Assembly: GCA_023488645.1 (NCBI GenBank)
Contig: JAMDDL010000162.1
Span: 1 to 43,235 of the forward strand
Length of the DNA: 43,235 nucleotides
Direction: 5' to 3'
From: Actinomycetota bacterium
GTDB lineage: Bacteria > Actinomycetota > Humimicrobiia > Humimicrobiales > Humimicrobiaceae
Shown here one piece after another: positions 1 through 7,994 of the stretch; the first letter of the stretch is position 1; each line of letters opens with the position of its first letter. Made by a program: the position numbers and the translations under genes. The notes beneath the pieces are model-generated. The model did not search any database. It was not told where the DNA came from and saw only the letters and a program-made list of their open reading frames with translations.

Positions 1-946
1 ACATATCCGGATGAAACCACTTTGCATAATAAAGAAGACCAACAGGATATCTTAAAGTCAAAAATACGTCTGCTTTAATAATATATACTTTCCCTTCTTT
101 AACAGCCTTTACTTCTTTAAGCCCGGCTCTGGACATTAAATCTTCTCTTAAGAGCTTCATCTCTTCCAGCCCTGCATCCCCGCTGACTCGTCTGATTATT
201 ATGTCCGGATTTTTTTCCAGAATATATTCTGAACTGATTCTGGGAGAGCTGACTGGTTCAGCAGCAGCAATATTGATTCCTCCGGCAGCAACAATAGGTT
301 TATGTGCGCTGTTTTCAGCAGAAGCACTTATATAATCATGCCGGGCTTCAAAATAAATGAGCGGAAAATTTCCCCCTTTTTCCTCTTTTTCAGTAATTCT
401 TTGATCAACCAAATCAAGATAGACTTCCATATATTTAATTATCTCTTCAGCTTTTTGTTTTTTTCCAAGAATTATGCCAAGATTCCTTATAATATAAAAG
501 ATCCTGTCCGGATCACTTGTCGAATCAACAATAACCGTTATCCCGGCAGATTCAATTTTTGCTCTGTCTGAGTCAGAAAGCATAGTATCTGCAATTACTA
601 AATCCGGTTCAGCTTCAAGTATGAGCTCAAAATTAGGATGTGCAGAACTTTTACCGACAGAAGCTATTTTATTAAGAGGGGACGGAAAAGTTGAAAAATT
701 ATCTCTGCCGACTATTTTATCTGAATCCCCGAAGGCAGCAATTAGTGTTGACATCCCTGAATTTAAAGAAATTATCCTGTTTATTTCTTTAGGTACGTAA
801 ACATACCTTCCGCTTGCGTCAAGTATAACATTACTATTTTTTAAAACATTCATATCCTTAAAAGAAGAGCAACCTGTCACTAAAAAACAAACAACATTTA
901 GATAAACTAATATTAATACTGCTTTTTTACAGCATTTATTTTTCAT
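1..946 (-). CDS. ABC transporter substrate-binding lipoprotein, corrinoid/iron-complex type (3' end cut by window)
   Basis: The minus-strand frame opens at an ATG at 946, after AAAGGA, and stays open to base 1, so only the last residues are missing. The product starts MKNKCCKKAVLILVYLNVVC and reaches a lipobox ending VTGC, so it should be a membrane-anchored binding lipoprotein. The body reads like the TroA/BtuF/FepB class: an early segment about when a value is reset (RIISLNSGMSTLIAAFGDSD), then ELILEAEPDLVIAD, and near the end KEGKVYIIKADVF followed by YAKWFHPDM. In this family such proteins deliver cobalamin, heme or siderophores to a BtuC/FecCD permease. It follows the cbiK-like gene by about 100 bp behind cobalamin riboswitch 1, so a corrinoid or cobalt-tetrapyrrole ligand is likely by context. 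The ligand is not proven by sequence. Confidence 0.85.
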   Translation of the reverse strand, partial: MKNKCCKKAVLILVYLNVVCFLVTGCSSFKDMNVLKNSNVILDASGRYVYVPKEINRIISLNSGMSTLIAAFGDSDKIVGRDNFSTFPSPLNKIASVGKSSAHPNFELILEAEPDLVIADTMLSDSDRAKIESAGITVIVDSTSDPDRIFYIIRNLGIILGKKQKAEEIIKYMEVYLDLVDQRITEKEEKGGNFPLIYFEARHDYISASAENSAHKPIVAAGGINIAAAEPVSSPRISSEYILEKNPDIIIRRVSGDAGLEEMKLLREDLMSRAGLKEVKAVKEGKVYIIKADVFLTLRYPVGLLYYAKWFHPDM

Positions 947-993
947 AAAATCCTTTTCAAAACGATTTAATAAAATAACTCTTTTATTTTTTA

Positions 994-1021
994 ACCTGAC
1001 CAGGTTTTAAACTGATCAGGT
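994..1021. other. intercistronic hairpin
   Basis: An inverted repeat with ten-base arms (ACCTGACCAG / CTGATCAGGT, one G-U pair when read on the minus strand) lies between the cbiK-like gene and the downstream binding-protein gene. No T-run follows it on either strand, so it is not a clear terminator. An mRNA-stabilising or processing hairpin is possible. Confidence 0.4.
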
Positions 1022-1052
1022 CTGCTAGAAAATTAAATTTACTTTTTTATTT

Positions 1053-1934
1053 TTAAAACTGCGAAAGAACTGATTTTATTTGTTTTATAAACATTTCAAT
1101 AATCTTTGGATTGCTTCCCATCGCATCAGCAGCAGTTGCAGGTAAACCGATTTGTATTTTCCAGGAATCAGGTTCATCGCCCATAACATCATTAGACATA
1201 TGGTCACCGTATGTAAACAAAAGAGGTACAAACTTTACACTAGTTACACCTGAGTTTAATACATTCTCCAATACGCCTTCAAATTCAGGGGGCCCTTCAA
1301 CACATGCCAGAAAAGTATTTTTATAGTTGCTTCTTAAATATTTATCCATCTCAATTAGCTGTGCATTATCTTCCGGATGAGCTTCATTGCCATGAGCACA
1401 TAATATTGTTGCTGTATTTGACGGATCACCAAAATTATCAGATAAAGCAATAACAGTGTTTTGGATATTTTCAGGATTGAAAAGCAGAGGATAACCATAT
1501 TTTACGTTTAATCCTTTTGTTGGTGTATTTAAAACCTGCCTGAATTCAGCCCCTACCATAGTATGAAGACATTGTACAACAATATTTGTCTTACCTTCAG
1601 CAATCAATTGAGCATATACCTCTTCTACATTTTGTATAGGTATTTTGCGGTCAAAATAAGTAGTTTTTCCTGCTTTTTTAAGCTTATCAATAATAAATTG
1701 AGCAGTAAAAGCCCAACGGATTTCATTTTCAGGGAATTTTTCCCTAATCATTTTATCTGCATCAGCTAAATTTTTCTCCCCTGATTCCATGCTACTTCCA
1801 AACGCAGCTATTAAGATAACAGGCTTAGAAGTATTTACAGAAGTATTTACTATTTTTTTAGAACAGCCTATTGTTCCCGCCAGTATTACTACCGTTAAGC
1901 AAATAATTACTATTATCACAGGAGTTTTTTTCAC
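1053..1934 (-). CDS. cbiK: exported CbiK-type sirohydrochlorin cobaltochelatase (class II chelatase)
   Basis: CbiK inserts Co2+ into sirohydrochlorin, the early cobalt step of anaerobic cobalamin synthesis. The 293-residue product shows the family landmarks: LIAAFGSS near residue 41, and the three likely metal ligands H181 (in CAHGNEAHP), E213 (in VEGPPEFEG) and H245 (in YGDHMSNDVMGDEPDSWK). I match these to His, Glu and His of the Salmonella enzyme by motif. Unlike cytoplasmic CbiK it begins with a lysine-rich start, a hydrophobic stretch (about residues 5-22) and Cys24 in TIGC, a slightly non-standard lipobox. It should therefore sit outside the membrane, comparable to the periplasmic CbiK known from Desulfovibrio. 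The start is GTG at 1934, five bases after GGAAGG. It lies behind riboswitch 1 and ahead of a binding-protein gene. It might load iron or act in metal or tetrapyrrole scavenging instead. Confidence 0.88.
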   Translation of the reverse strand: MKKTPVIIVIICLTVVILAGTIGCSKKIVNTSVNTSKPVILIAAFGSSMESGEKNLADADKMIREKFPENEIRWAFTAQFIIDKLKKAGKTTYFDRKIPIQNVEEVYAQLIAEGKTNIVVQCLHTMVGAEFRQVLNTPTKGLNVKYGYPLLFNPENIQNTVIALSDNFGDPSNTATILCAHGNEAHPEDNAQLIEMDKYLRSNYKNTFLACVEGPPEFEGVLENVLNSGVTSVKFVPLLFTYGDHMSNDVMGDEPDSWKIQIGLPATAADAMGSNPKIIEMFIKQIKSVLSQF

Positions 1935-2090
1935 TTTAACCTTCCTTTTTTTACTAATGCTTTAATAATTTCTTAAAACCTGATAAAAAGTTATTAAAAT
2001 CACTGATTATATCCGCCTATAAGCCTATGCTCTGATAAGAGATTTTTGAAAATATCTTTTTGGATTGGGATTTGGAAGGTTATTTAGAAA

Positions 2091-2125
2091 TAAAAAAATA
2101 ACCACCCTTTCCTCGAAGAGCGCTT
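2091..2125 (-). terminator. intrinsic terminator of cobalamin riboswitch 1
   Basis: On the minus strand a stem (AAGCGCTCTTC pairing with GAAAGGGTGGTT, one mismatch and one bulge) is followed by seven T residues. It lies directly downstream of the aptamer, as expected for the expression platform of an OFF switch acting by transcription attenuation. Confidence 0.75.
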
Positions 2126-2140
2126 AAATTCATATAAATA

Positions 2141-2293
2141 CTTATAGCAGGTCTCCTGACTTACGGGACAATACCCTTCGCCTTCCCGGCATCTACTGCC
2201 AGTGGCATTTTTGAAAGGTACACACCCGATTACAGTGACGGGATCGTTCCGGATTTTCACCGGATTCCCATTTAAGATTTACTTCACTATAAG
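2141..2293 (-). promoter_or_regulatory. cobalamin riboswitch 1
   Basis: On the minus strand the aptamer shows the B12-box core: GGGAATCCGGTGAAAATCC, then GTCACTGTAATCGGGTG, GCCACTGGCAG and finally GTCAGGAGACC. The closing helix P1 pairs CTTATAG with CTATAAG exactly. It precedes the exported cbiK and binding-protein genes and should shut them off when cobalamin is plentiful. It differs at three positions by my reading from riboswitch 2 at 7573-7725, which lies in the opposite orientation. Confidence 0.95.
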
Positions 2294-2349
2294 CAACTAA
2301 CTATTTGTTTTTTAAAAGAACTTAAGGCATTGCTGTCTTTTGACTTTAC

Positions 2350-2378
2350 AATATACAGCTTAGTATTTAAAAAATCAA
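2350..2378 (-). promoter_or_regulatory. sigma70-type promoter for riboswitch 1
   Basis: Minus strand: -35 TTGATT (2378-2373), 17-base spacer, -10 TATATT (2355-2350). Transcription would start about 50 bases before the aptamer P1 helix. Confidence 0.55.
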
Positions 2379-2416
2379 TAGAATTTTAAATATTTTTTTT
2401 AATTATTAAATAAAAT

Positions 2417-2444
2417 TTGATTATAAAAAAAATTCTTCTATAAT
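2417..2444 (+). promoter_or_regulatory. sigma70-type promoter for the LVIVD gene
   Basis: Plus strand: -35 TTGATT (2417-2422), 16-base spacer, -10 TATAAT (2439-2444) followed by GTG. It lies about 40 bases ahead of the LVIVD-repeat gene and is back to back with the riboswitch 1 promoter. Confidence 0.6.
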
Positions 2445-2482
2445 GTGAGTATTCTAAATCTTAACTATAATTTATTATTTCT

Positions 2483-3541
2483 TTGGTTTTTAAAATGTTT
2501 AAAATAAATGACAGATCAGGAAATGTAATTCTTTTAGTTTTTGCTGCAACGGTTATTGTTGCCGGAATCTTTTTAAGCACCTTAAATGTTTTTGGGATTA
2601 TAGGAGAAAAAAATCCAATTTTAATAAAAGAGTTCAAAAATAATTTTGAAATTACCGACTTTACAGTAAATAGTAAATATGCCTTTTTAGCTTATATCGA
2701 ATATGACTATGAGCACGACAAAAAGGTACCCTTAAATAAGGGTATAAAAATATTTGAAATATCTGATAAATCAAATCCTATCTTAATAAGTTCCTGTAAT
2801 ACACCCGGCGGTGCAAATTGTTTGACCGTTAAAGATAAATATATTTTTGCAGCGGGTAAATATCTTCAGATTATTGATGTCTCAGATATAGAAAATCCTT
2901 TTATAACTGAAAGCATGGAACTTTCAAGCGAGGTTTTTAAAATAGAAATAATTAAGAATAAGGCTTATCTTTCAACAGCTAACAGCTTGCTGTTAATGGA
3001 TGTCAGCAATAGTATCTCTCCGGAGGTTATCGGTGAATTTAAAGCAAATGACGCAATAAAAGACTTTTACATTGATAATAATTATGCTTTTCTGGCTAAT
3101 TGGAATAATGGGGCTGTTATTTTGGATGTTTCTAAAGAAAAAATTGAAAAAGTCAGTGAATATCCCGGCAAAATAATTTCTTCAATAAGCGCTGATGAAA
3201 AATATCTTTATATTCTTGGAAACAGTTTAAAAGTACTGGATATAACCGATATATCAAACCCCGTATTTCTTAAAGACATCCCGGTATCAGGATACTCATA
3301 TGACTTTGACGTAGATAATGACCTTGTTTATTTATTAAGTGGCAGTAAATCATACAGCGAACAATACACTGGAAATTTGGAAATAATAAAAAATCACAAC
3401 ACAAGAGATTTAAAAATTTTAGCATCAAATACTTTTAATTTAGATGTTTTAGAAAATCTTAAGATGATTTTGAAGGACAACTACGCATATATTTCTGGCG
3501 AAAAAAACGGACTCAAAATTTTCAAATTAGTGAACATTTAG
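2483..3541 (+). CDS. membrane-anchored LVIVD-repeat (beta-propeller-like) protein
   Basis: The product (352 aa) has one N-terminal hydrophobic segment (about residues 14-40) and then repeats with the LVIVD signature: IFEISDKSNPILI, IIDVSDIENPFIT, LMDVSNSISPEVI, ILDVSKEKIEKVS and VLDITDISNPVFL. Such repeats are thought to form a propeller on the cell surface or in the periplasm; no enzymatic role is established for the family. The topology suggests a single anchor with the propeller outside. The start is uncertain: TTG at 2483 or ATG at 2495, neither with a clear ribosome-binding site. It has its own promoter and lies alone between two divergent or convergent cobalamin transcription units, so a link to corrinoid uptake is only a guess from position. 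Confidence 0.85.
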   Translation: MVFKMFKINDRSGNVILLVFAATVIVAGIFLSTLNVFGIIGEKNPILIKEFKNNFEITDFTVNSKYAFLAYIEYDYEHDKKVPLNKGIKIFEISDKSNPILISSCNTPGGANCLTVKDKYIFAAGKYLQIIDVSDIENPFITESMELSSEVFKIEIIKNKAYLSTANSLLLMDVSNSISPEVIGEFKANDAIKDFYIDNNYAFLANWNNGAVILDVSKEKIEKVSEYPGKIISSISADEKYLYILGNSLKVLDITDISNPVFLKDIPVSGYSYDFDVDNDLVYLLSGSKSYSEQYTGNLEIIKNHNTRDLKILASNTFNLDVLENLKMILKDNYAYISGEKNGLKIFKLVNI

Positions 3542-3754
3542 ATAAAATTATATTAAAGCTAAGCGTTAACGAGGCATGTTCATTTTTTAATCAAAAACTT
3601 TTATTCACTGTAAAACTTTTAAAAAAAATAGGGTTTTGACATTTTTTTAAATTATGCAGGAAATATTACTGTTTTATTTAAATATATTTAAATATATATG
3701 TCATTAAATAAAAAATTCTTCAACTTATTTTATATAAGCAATTTACAGTTGCAA

Positions 3755-4858
3755 TTATAGCCACCAAAGAATTTGATTCCCTGTTAAATCCGATCCCAGC
3801 AATTCCCCGTTATAATTAAAAATCGCGCTTCTGCAAAGAATTTTCCCCCCAGACATTTTCTCACCATTTTCAGAGATCATTTTTGCCATAAGATTAAAAA
3901 CACTAAATGCTTTTTCCTTTAAAATTAATTCTGCTGCATTCTCAGCTGTCTTACACTGTGTTTCAATCATTTCTGCTAAGTTATTTAATTTCATTTTTCT
4001 GACGATTTTAATTATTGTTTCAATCCTCTTATCGCCTACTCTTGAAGATGTGTCTTCCAAACCGGCAGCAATTTTAACCAGCTTGCCTATATGCCCGCAT
4101 ATGAATATTTTCTTGACTTGCTCTTCTGCAGCATACTTGATTGCATGACCAACATAATTGGAAACTTGAACTATTCTTTCCTGATCTATCCCGAAATAAT
4201 TTTTACATAATTTTTCGCCAATGTTGCCCGGAACAAAAACTATATTCTTAAAACCACGGGATATTGCCATATTTATCATAATGCTTATGGTTTTTTTTAC
4301 TGCATCTATTGACTTTGGTTCAACGTAGCCTGTAGTTCCCAAAATAGATAAGCCTCCGATAATACCAAGTTTAGGATTGAATGTTTGTTTTGCCAGTTCC
4401 TCCCCCTTTGGAAATATGATCTCAACATCATACCCATTACCGGATTTCATTAATTCTTTTATATTCTCAAAAATCATTTTCATTGGACCAGGATTTATTG
4501 CAGGTTCACCTACTGGAGTTTGAAGCCCCGGAAATGTAACTTTGCCTATGCCTTTACCACCTCTTATATTAATACCGGGGTCATTTTTCCCTTTGATTCT
4601 TACTATAATTTCCATACCGTTTGTAATATCAGGGTCATCTCCGGCGTCTTTAATTGAAAAAAATTCAATCCATTCTTTATTATGACTGACAGACTTGAAT
4701 TGTATTTTTTCTGTCTCTCCCCGAGGCATTTTTACAATGCAATAATTATTTAAAACTCCGGTTTCAAAAAACATAACTCCTGCCCTAACCGAAGCTGCAA
4801 CATAAGTGCCAGTTGTAAATCCTTTTCTTAATGTTCCTGATTTTCTTTTTTCAGTCAT
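3755..4858 (-). CDS. cbiD: cobalt-precorrin-5B C1-methyltransferase CbiD
   Basis: CbiD methylates C1 of cobalt-precorrin-5B in the anaerobic corrin pathway, using S-adenosylmethionine in the cytoplasm. The product (367 aa, usual family length) opens with the hallmark LRKGFTTGTYVAASVRAG (residues about 10-27). It also carries GDDPDITNGMEI, the glycine-rich GKGIGKVTFPGLQTPVGEPA and GTTGYVEPKS, all typical of the family. The ATG overlaps the end of cbiC by 8 bases, so the two are translationally coupled. The 3' end faces the LVIVD gene across a 213-bp gap that is very AT-rich and in which I see no clear terminator. Presence of CbiD marks the early-cobalt route. Confidence 0.96.
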   Translation of the reverse strand: MTEKRKSGTLRKGFTTGTYVAASVRAGVMFFETGVLNNYCIVKMPRGETEKIQFKSVSHNKEWIEFFSIKDAGDDPDITNGMEIIVRIKGKNDPGINIRGGKGIGKVTFPGLQTPVGEPAINPGPMKMIFENIKELMKSGNGYDVEIIFPKGEELAKQTFNPKLGIIGGLSILGTTGYVEPKSIDAVKKTISIMINMAISRGFKNIVFVPGNIGEKLCKNYFGIDQERIVQVSNYVGHAIKYAAEEQVKKIFICGHIGKLVKIAAGLEDTSSRVGDKRIETIIKIVRKMKLNNLAEMIETQCKTAENAAELILKEKAFSVFNLMAKMISENGEKMSGGKILCRSAIFNYNGELLGSDLTGNQILWWL

Positions 4859-5489
4859 TATTGCTTCGCATAATAAATATATTAATTAAAGCATTAAAAA
4901 CAGAACTTGCAAGATTGCTGCCTCCTCTTGTACCAGGTAACGTTATATATGGAATCTCATCCTGAATTACAAGACTGTTTTTTGAAGTATCTGCTCCCAC
5001 AAAACCTACAGGCATTCCTATAATTAGTGAAGGTTTATATTTTTTTGCTTCCCTAATAATAGACAATAATTCAAAAAGAGCTGTGGGGGCATTGCCAATA
5101 ATAACAATGGATCCGGGTAGATATTCTTTTAATGATTGTATTGCCAAGGCAGCTCTTGTTTTTCCGGTTATTTCTGATTTATTAAAAATATCACTTCTGT
5201 CTATTGCACAAAAATGTTTATTGCCGTTATCTTTAAGCCAGTTTTTTCTTATACCTGCTTCAACCATTCTTGAGTCGGTTATTATATTGCATTTTGATTT
5301 TAATGCCTTAACTGATACATCAATAGCACCTTTTGAAATTACCAGTTTCCAATATAGCTCTGTATCGCCTGACGCATGTACAACCCTGGATCTTATTTCC
5401 TTTTCTTCAGCGCTCAATTTAGGATTGTCCATTAGATCATCAATAATTTTAAAACTTTCTTTCTCAATATAATTTCTTAATATTTCCAA
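4851..5489 (-). CDS. cbiC: precorrin-8X/cobalt-precorrin-8 methylmutase CbiC
   Basis: CbiC moves the C11 methyl group to C12, forming (cobalt) hydrogenobyrinate/cobyrinate. The 212-aa product carries RVVHASGDTEL with His38 at the place of the catalytic histidine, then GAIDVSVKALKS, ITDSRMVEAGI and, late, GMPVGFVGADTSKNSL and PGTRGGSNLASS, all family features. The start is TTG at 5489 with GGGGAAA upstream. It is the middle gene of cbiA-cbiC-cbiD, with a 140-bp gap to cbiA that contains a hydrophobic open frame (see findings). Confidence 0.95.
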   Translation of the reverse strand: MEILRNYIEKESFKIIDDLMDNPKLSAEEKEIRSRVVHASGDTELYWKLVISKGAIDVSVKALKSKCNIITDSRMVEAGIRKNWLKDNGNKHFCAIDRSDIFNKSEITGKTRAALAIQSLKEYLPGSIVIIGNAPTALFELLSIIREAKKYKPSLIIGMPVGFVGADTSKNSLVIQDEIPYITLPGTRGGSNLASSVFNALINIFIMRSNND

Positions 5490-5629
5490 TTCTTAATTTC
5501 CCCTTTTATTCTTTATAATAACTATGCCGTTAGCTTAATGCAAATTAATTTCCGTGAGATACTGCAGGCATTAACAACATACCTAAATAAATCACCGATA
5601 CTACAACGAGGTTAAACTGGAAAACCCTG

Positions 5630-7063
5630 TCAGTATTTGCCAAAAGAAGTAAGAGAACAGTTCCCTTGCTTCTTTTTTTTGTAAAAACTTGCATGCTTAA
5701 CTAAGCTGTTTACCACTACCTGATTGTCAATAAAATTAATATGTAAATATGAAGCAAAAAGATTGTTATCTGCAAATCCATCAAATTTATCCTTTACCCT
5801 GCCTTCCTGCTTAGATTTCAAAATATATGGTTTGAATTCATCAGGTAGTTCTTCAACAGGATACGAGTGGTGGAATTCATGCCCCCTGATTTCTATCCCT
5901 GCATTCCCTATAATAGTATTAAACCTTGTTTGAGCAAGCTTATAACCAAACCCTTTAAGCCTGTCACTTAGCTTTATGTCAACAGGTATTATCCCAAGCA
6001 TTGGATATTTTTTACCTTCAGAATCTATATAATTTCTGCAAAGGTAAATAAAGCCTCCACACTCTGCATAAATAGGCATCCCCTGACTGTGGTAATTAAG
6101 AATATCTTTTTTTAATGATTTATTATCACTTAATTGTTTTGCAAATATTTCAGGAAAACCGCCCCATAAAATTAACAAATCAATATCAGAATCCAGACTT
6201 TTCCCATTTAAAGGGCTAAAAGGTGCACATTCTACTCCCATTTTTTTTAATATATCAATATTCTGGTGATAAAAAAAATTAAATGAATTATCAAAGGAAT
6301 ATGCGACTTTTATATTATTATGCTTGCTCAATGAAGTATATGGAGAGTAATTTTTATCAAAATAAAAATTTGTAGATTTAAACGCAATGTCCAGTATTTT
6401 CTCCAAATCAAAATATTGTTCCACTTGATCAGCAGCATTGTTGATGAATAAATCTGTCTGATTTTTTTCAAATATGGTAGTAAGCCCAAGATGTCTCTCT
6501 TTAACTACAAGTTTTTCATCCTTTATAAGATAGCCAAGAACTCTTGTTTTTGTCCTTTTTTCTATAGCTTCCTTCAAAAGCTCATAATGACCTGACCCTG
6601 AAACTTTAGCAAGTATCAATCCTGCTATTTTGATCTTCCTGTCAAAATTAATGAAACCCTCAATAATAGCGCTAATTGATTCTCCTATTTTTTCACAATT
6701 AATACATAATAGAACCGGCGCATTTAACAATTTTACCATTTCAGCAGTACTGCAATCACCACCATCAAAAAGTCCCATAACCCCTTCAATTATCGAAATA
6801 TCAGCATCTGCAGATTTTTCAAAGAAAGTATACTGTACATTTTTTTTACCCATCAGCCAGAAATCTAAATTATATGCAGTGCGGCCGGAAACATATGTAA
6901 GATATGCGGTATCTATATAATCCGGACCGATCTTATAAGACTGGACACTTATATTTTTCCTTTTTAAAGCTTCTATTAATCCTATCGTGGTAGTTGTTTT
7001 ACAGCTGCTGCTCGAAGCGCCGCTTATCACCAATCTTGGGTATCTGTTATTTTTATTGCTCAT
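5630..7063 (-). CDS. cbiA: cobyrinate a,c-diamide synthase CbiA
   Basis: CbiA amidates the a and c side chains of cobyrinate, using ATP and glutamine. The 477-aa product has an N-terminal P-loop NTPase domain (residues about 10-200; SYKIGPDYIDTAYLT follows the P-loop) and a C-terminal class I glutamine amidotransferase-like domain with the nucleophile Cys335 in YAECGGFIYL and GHEFHHSYP near the end. The P-loop is unusual: GASSSSCKTT, where the glycine before the lysine is Cys21. The start is ATG at 7063; there is no clear Shine-Dalgarno sequence, but TATAAT lies only about 10 bases upstream, so a leaderless or very short leader is possible. No riboswitch points at this gene, unlike its neighbours. 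The last dozen residues are lysine-rich and not conserved in the family as I know it. Confidence 0.93.
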   Translation of the reverse strand: MSNKNNRYPRLVISGASSSSCKTTTTIGLIEALKRKNISVQSYKIGPDYIDTAYLTYVSGRTAYNLDFWLMGKKNVQYTFFEKSADADISIIEGVMGLFDGGDCSTAEMVKLLNAPVLLCINCEKIGESISAIIEGFINFDRKIKIAGLILAKVSGSGHYELLKEAIEKRTKTRVLGYLIKDEKLVVKERHLGLTTIFEKNQTDLFINNAADQVEQYFDLEKILDIAFKSTNFYFDKNYSPYTSLSKHNNIKVAYSFDNSFNFFYHQNIDILKKMGVECAPFSPLNGKSLDSDIDLLILWGGFPEIFAKQLSDNKSLKKDILNYHSQGMPIYAECGGFIYLCRNYIDSEGKKYPMLGIIPVDIKLSDRLKGFGYKLAQTRFNTIIGNAGIEIRGHEFHHSYPVEELPDEFKPYILKSKQEGRVKDKFDGFADNNLFASYLHINFIDNQVVVNSLVKHASFYKKKKQGNCSLTSFGKY

Positions 7064-7086
7064 ATTTTAAAATTATAATTATTCTG

Positions 7087-7302
7087 TTAAACAGTGGTTA
7101 TTCCTGTTGCAGCAGAATTAAGTACAATGTCTGAAAAATTGCCATCTCAAGTAAATTAATCTTATCTATATAAAGCATTCTTCTGCCTGCCCGTACCAAG
7201 AGTCCGGATTTAAGTAAATTTTTTCCCCTTCCGGATTTTCCAATATTAATGCTTCTTTTAAAGAATCCTACCTTATAATTGCACTAAATGGCAAGACTCT
7301 TT
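7087..7302 (-). pseudogene. decayed ChlI/ChlD-type chelatase gene fragment
   Basis: Two blocks on the minus strand match the intact chelatase gene at 13213-15306. The first (about 7302-7243) reads HFSAIIR-stop-DSLKEALIL against PFTAIVGQDSLKEALIL, that is residues 9-25 of the intact protein. After a deletion of roughly 100 codons the second (about 7218-7087) reads SGLLVRAGRRMLYIDKINLL, then after a frame change DGNFSDIVLNSAATGITTV-stop, against PGLLAQANRGILYIDEINLL and DNLVDILLDAAAMGVNIV (residues 131-169). An in-frame stop, a frameshift and a large deletion make it dead. It lies just upstream of cbiA. Confidence 0.85.
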
Positions 7303-7362
7303 TTTTATTTTCGATATTTTCTTCTTATCTTAAGCTTTGCCCTTAAATATTTGCTATATTTG

Positions 7363-7422
7363 CTATAAACTTAAATCTTTGGCACTCTTGATGCAGAAAA
7401 CAAAAATAAATTGTGTACCCGA
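7363..7422 (-). pseudogene. decayed C-terminus of an ABC-2 permease
   Basis: The minus strand reads GYTIYF and, one base out of frame, FVFCIKSAKDLSL-stop. The intact permease at 15353-16093 ends GYSILFLFFATKSVKDLSL. The remnant stands upstream of the chelatase remnant in the same order and orientation as the intact pair, so both derive from one duplicated or rearranged segment. Confidence 0.8.
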
Positions 7423-7475
7423 CAATTTTAATTATTTATCATGGGAAATAAATACTTGCCAATAAAATATTTTTA

Positions 7476-7502
7476 TTGACTTTTAAAAAAAGAAGCTATA
7501 TC
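7476..7502 (+). promoter_or_regulatory. possible promoter for riboswitch 2
   Basis: Plus strand: TTGACT (7476-7481), 15-base spacer, TATATC (7497-7502). The spacing is short, so this is a weaker match than the corresponding promoter of riboswitch 1. Confidence 0.4.
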
Positions 7503-7572
7503 TTTTAAAAACAGAAGGTAGTAGCATTTTAAGTAGTGTTTTAAGTTCTTTTAAAAAACAAATAGTTAGTTG

Positions 7573-7725
7573 CTTATAGTGAAGTAATTCTTAAATGGGA
7601 ATCCGGTGAAAATCCGGAACGATCCCGTCACTGTAATCGGGTGTGTACCTTTCAAAAATGCCACTGGCAGTAGATGTCGGGAAGGCGAAGGGTATTGTCC
7701 CGTAAGTCAGGAGACCTGCTGTAAG
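7573..7725 (+). promoter_or_regulatory. cobalamin riboswitch 2
   Basis: The plus strand carries the same B12 aptamer as riboswitch 1 (GGTGAAAATCCGGAACGATC core, GTCACTGTAATCGGGTG, GTCAGGAGACC), closed by CTTATAG with CTGTAAG. It precedes the ABC importer genes starting at 7995. The homology with riboswitch 1 extends on both sides, covering roughly 7541-7775, so leader and terminator were copied together. Confidence 0.95.
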
Positions 7726-7740
7726 TATAAATTATGTTGT

Positions 7741-7775
7741 AAGCGCTTTTCGAGGAAAAAGTGGTTATTTTTTTA
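7741..7775 (+). terminator. intrinsic terminator of cobalamin riboswitch 2
   Basis: AAGCGCTTTTC pairs with GAAAAAGTGGTT (one mismatch, one bulge) across a three-base loop, followed by seven T residues. About 220 bases without a gene separate it from the permease start; I see nothing else there. Confidence 0.75.
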
Positions 7776-7994
7776 TTGTAATACTACCTCTTAAAACTAC
7801 TTTCCCCCGAAAATCCCAAGTTCATATTTAAATACATTAACATTAATTGGTTTATGATAAATGACCAGTAAAAAAAGTTTATGCTGTAGAATTGGCACTT
7901 TAATTTTTCAAAAACCTGAAAAAATGAATTATTTGCCAAAAGACGGTTAGTTAATAACTAAATAAACATTGCTCTATAAAAAAAGGATGGGAAA

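Noticed and set aside
302..571. Plus-strand open frame of 89 codons at the left end
   Set aside because: It lies opposite the binding-protein gene on the minus strand, which has a signal peptide and family motifs; the plus frame has none.
7083..7093. CTGTT-A-AACAG palindrome upstream of cbiA as an operator
   Set aside because: It falls inside the decayed chelatase gene, where the sequence is explained by ancestry, and the arms are short.
7606..7794. Plus-strand open frame of 62 codons inside riboswitch 2
   Set aside because: It lies within the aptamer and terminator; no ribosome site and no protein-like conservation.
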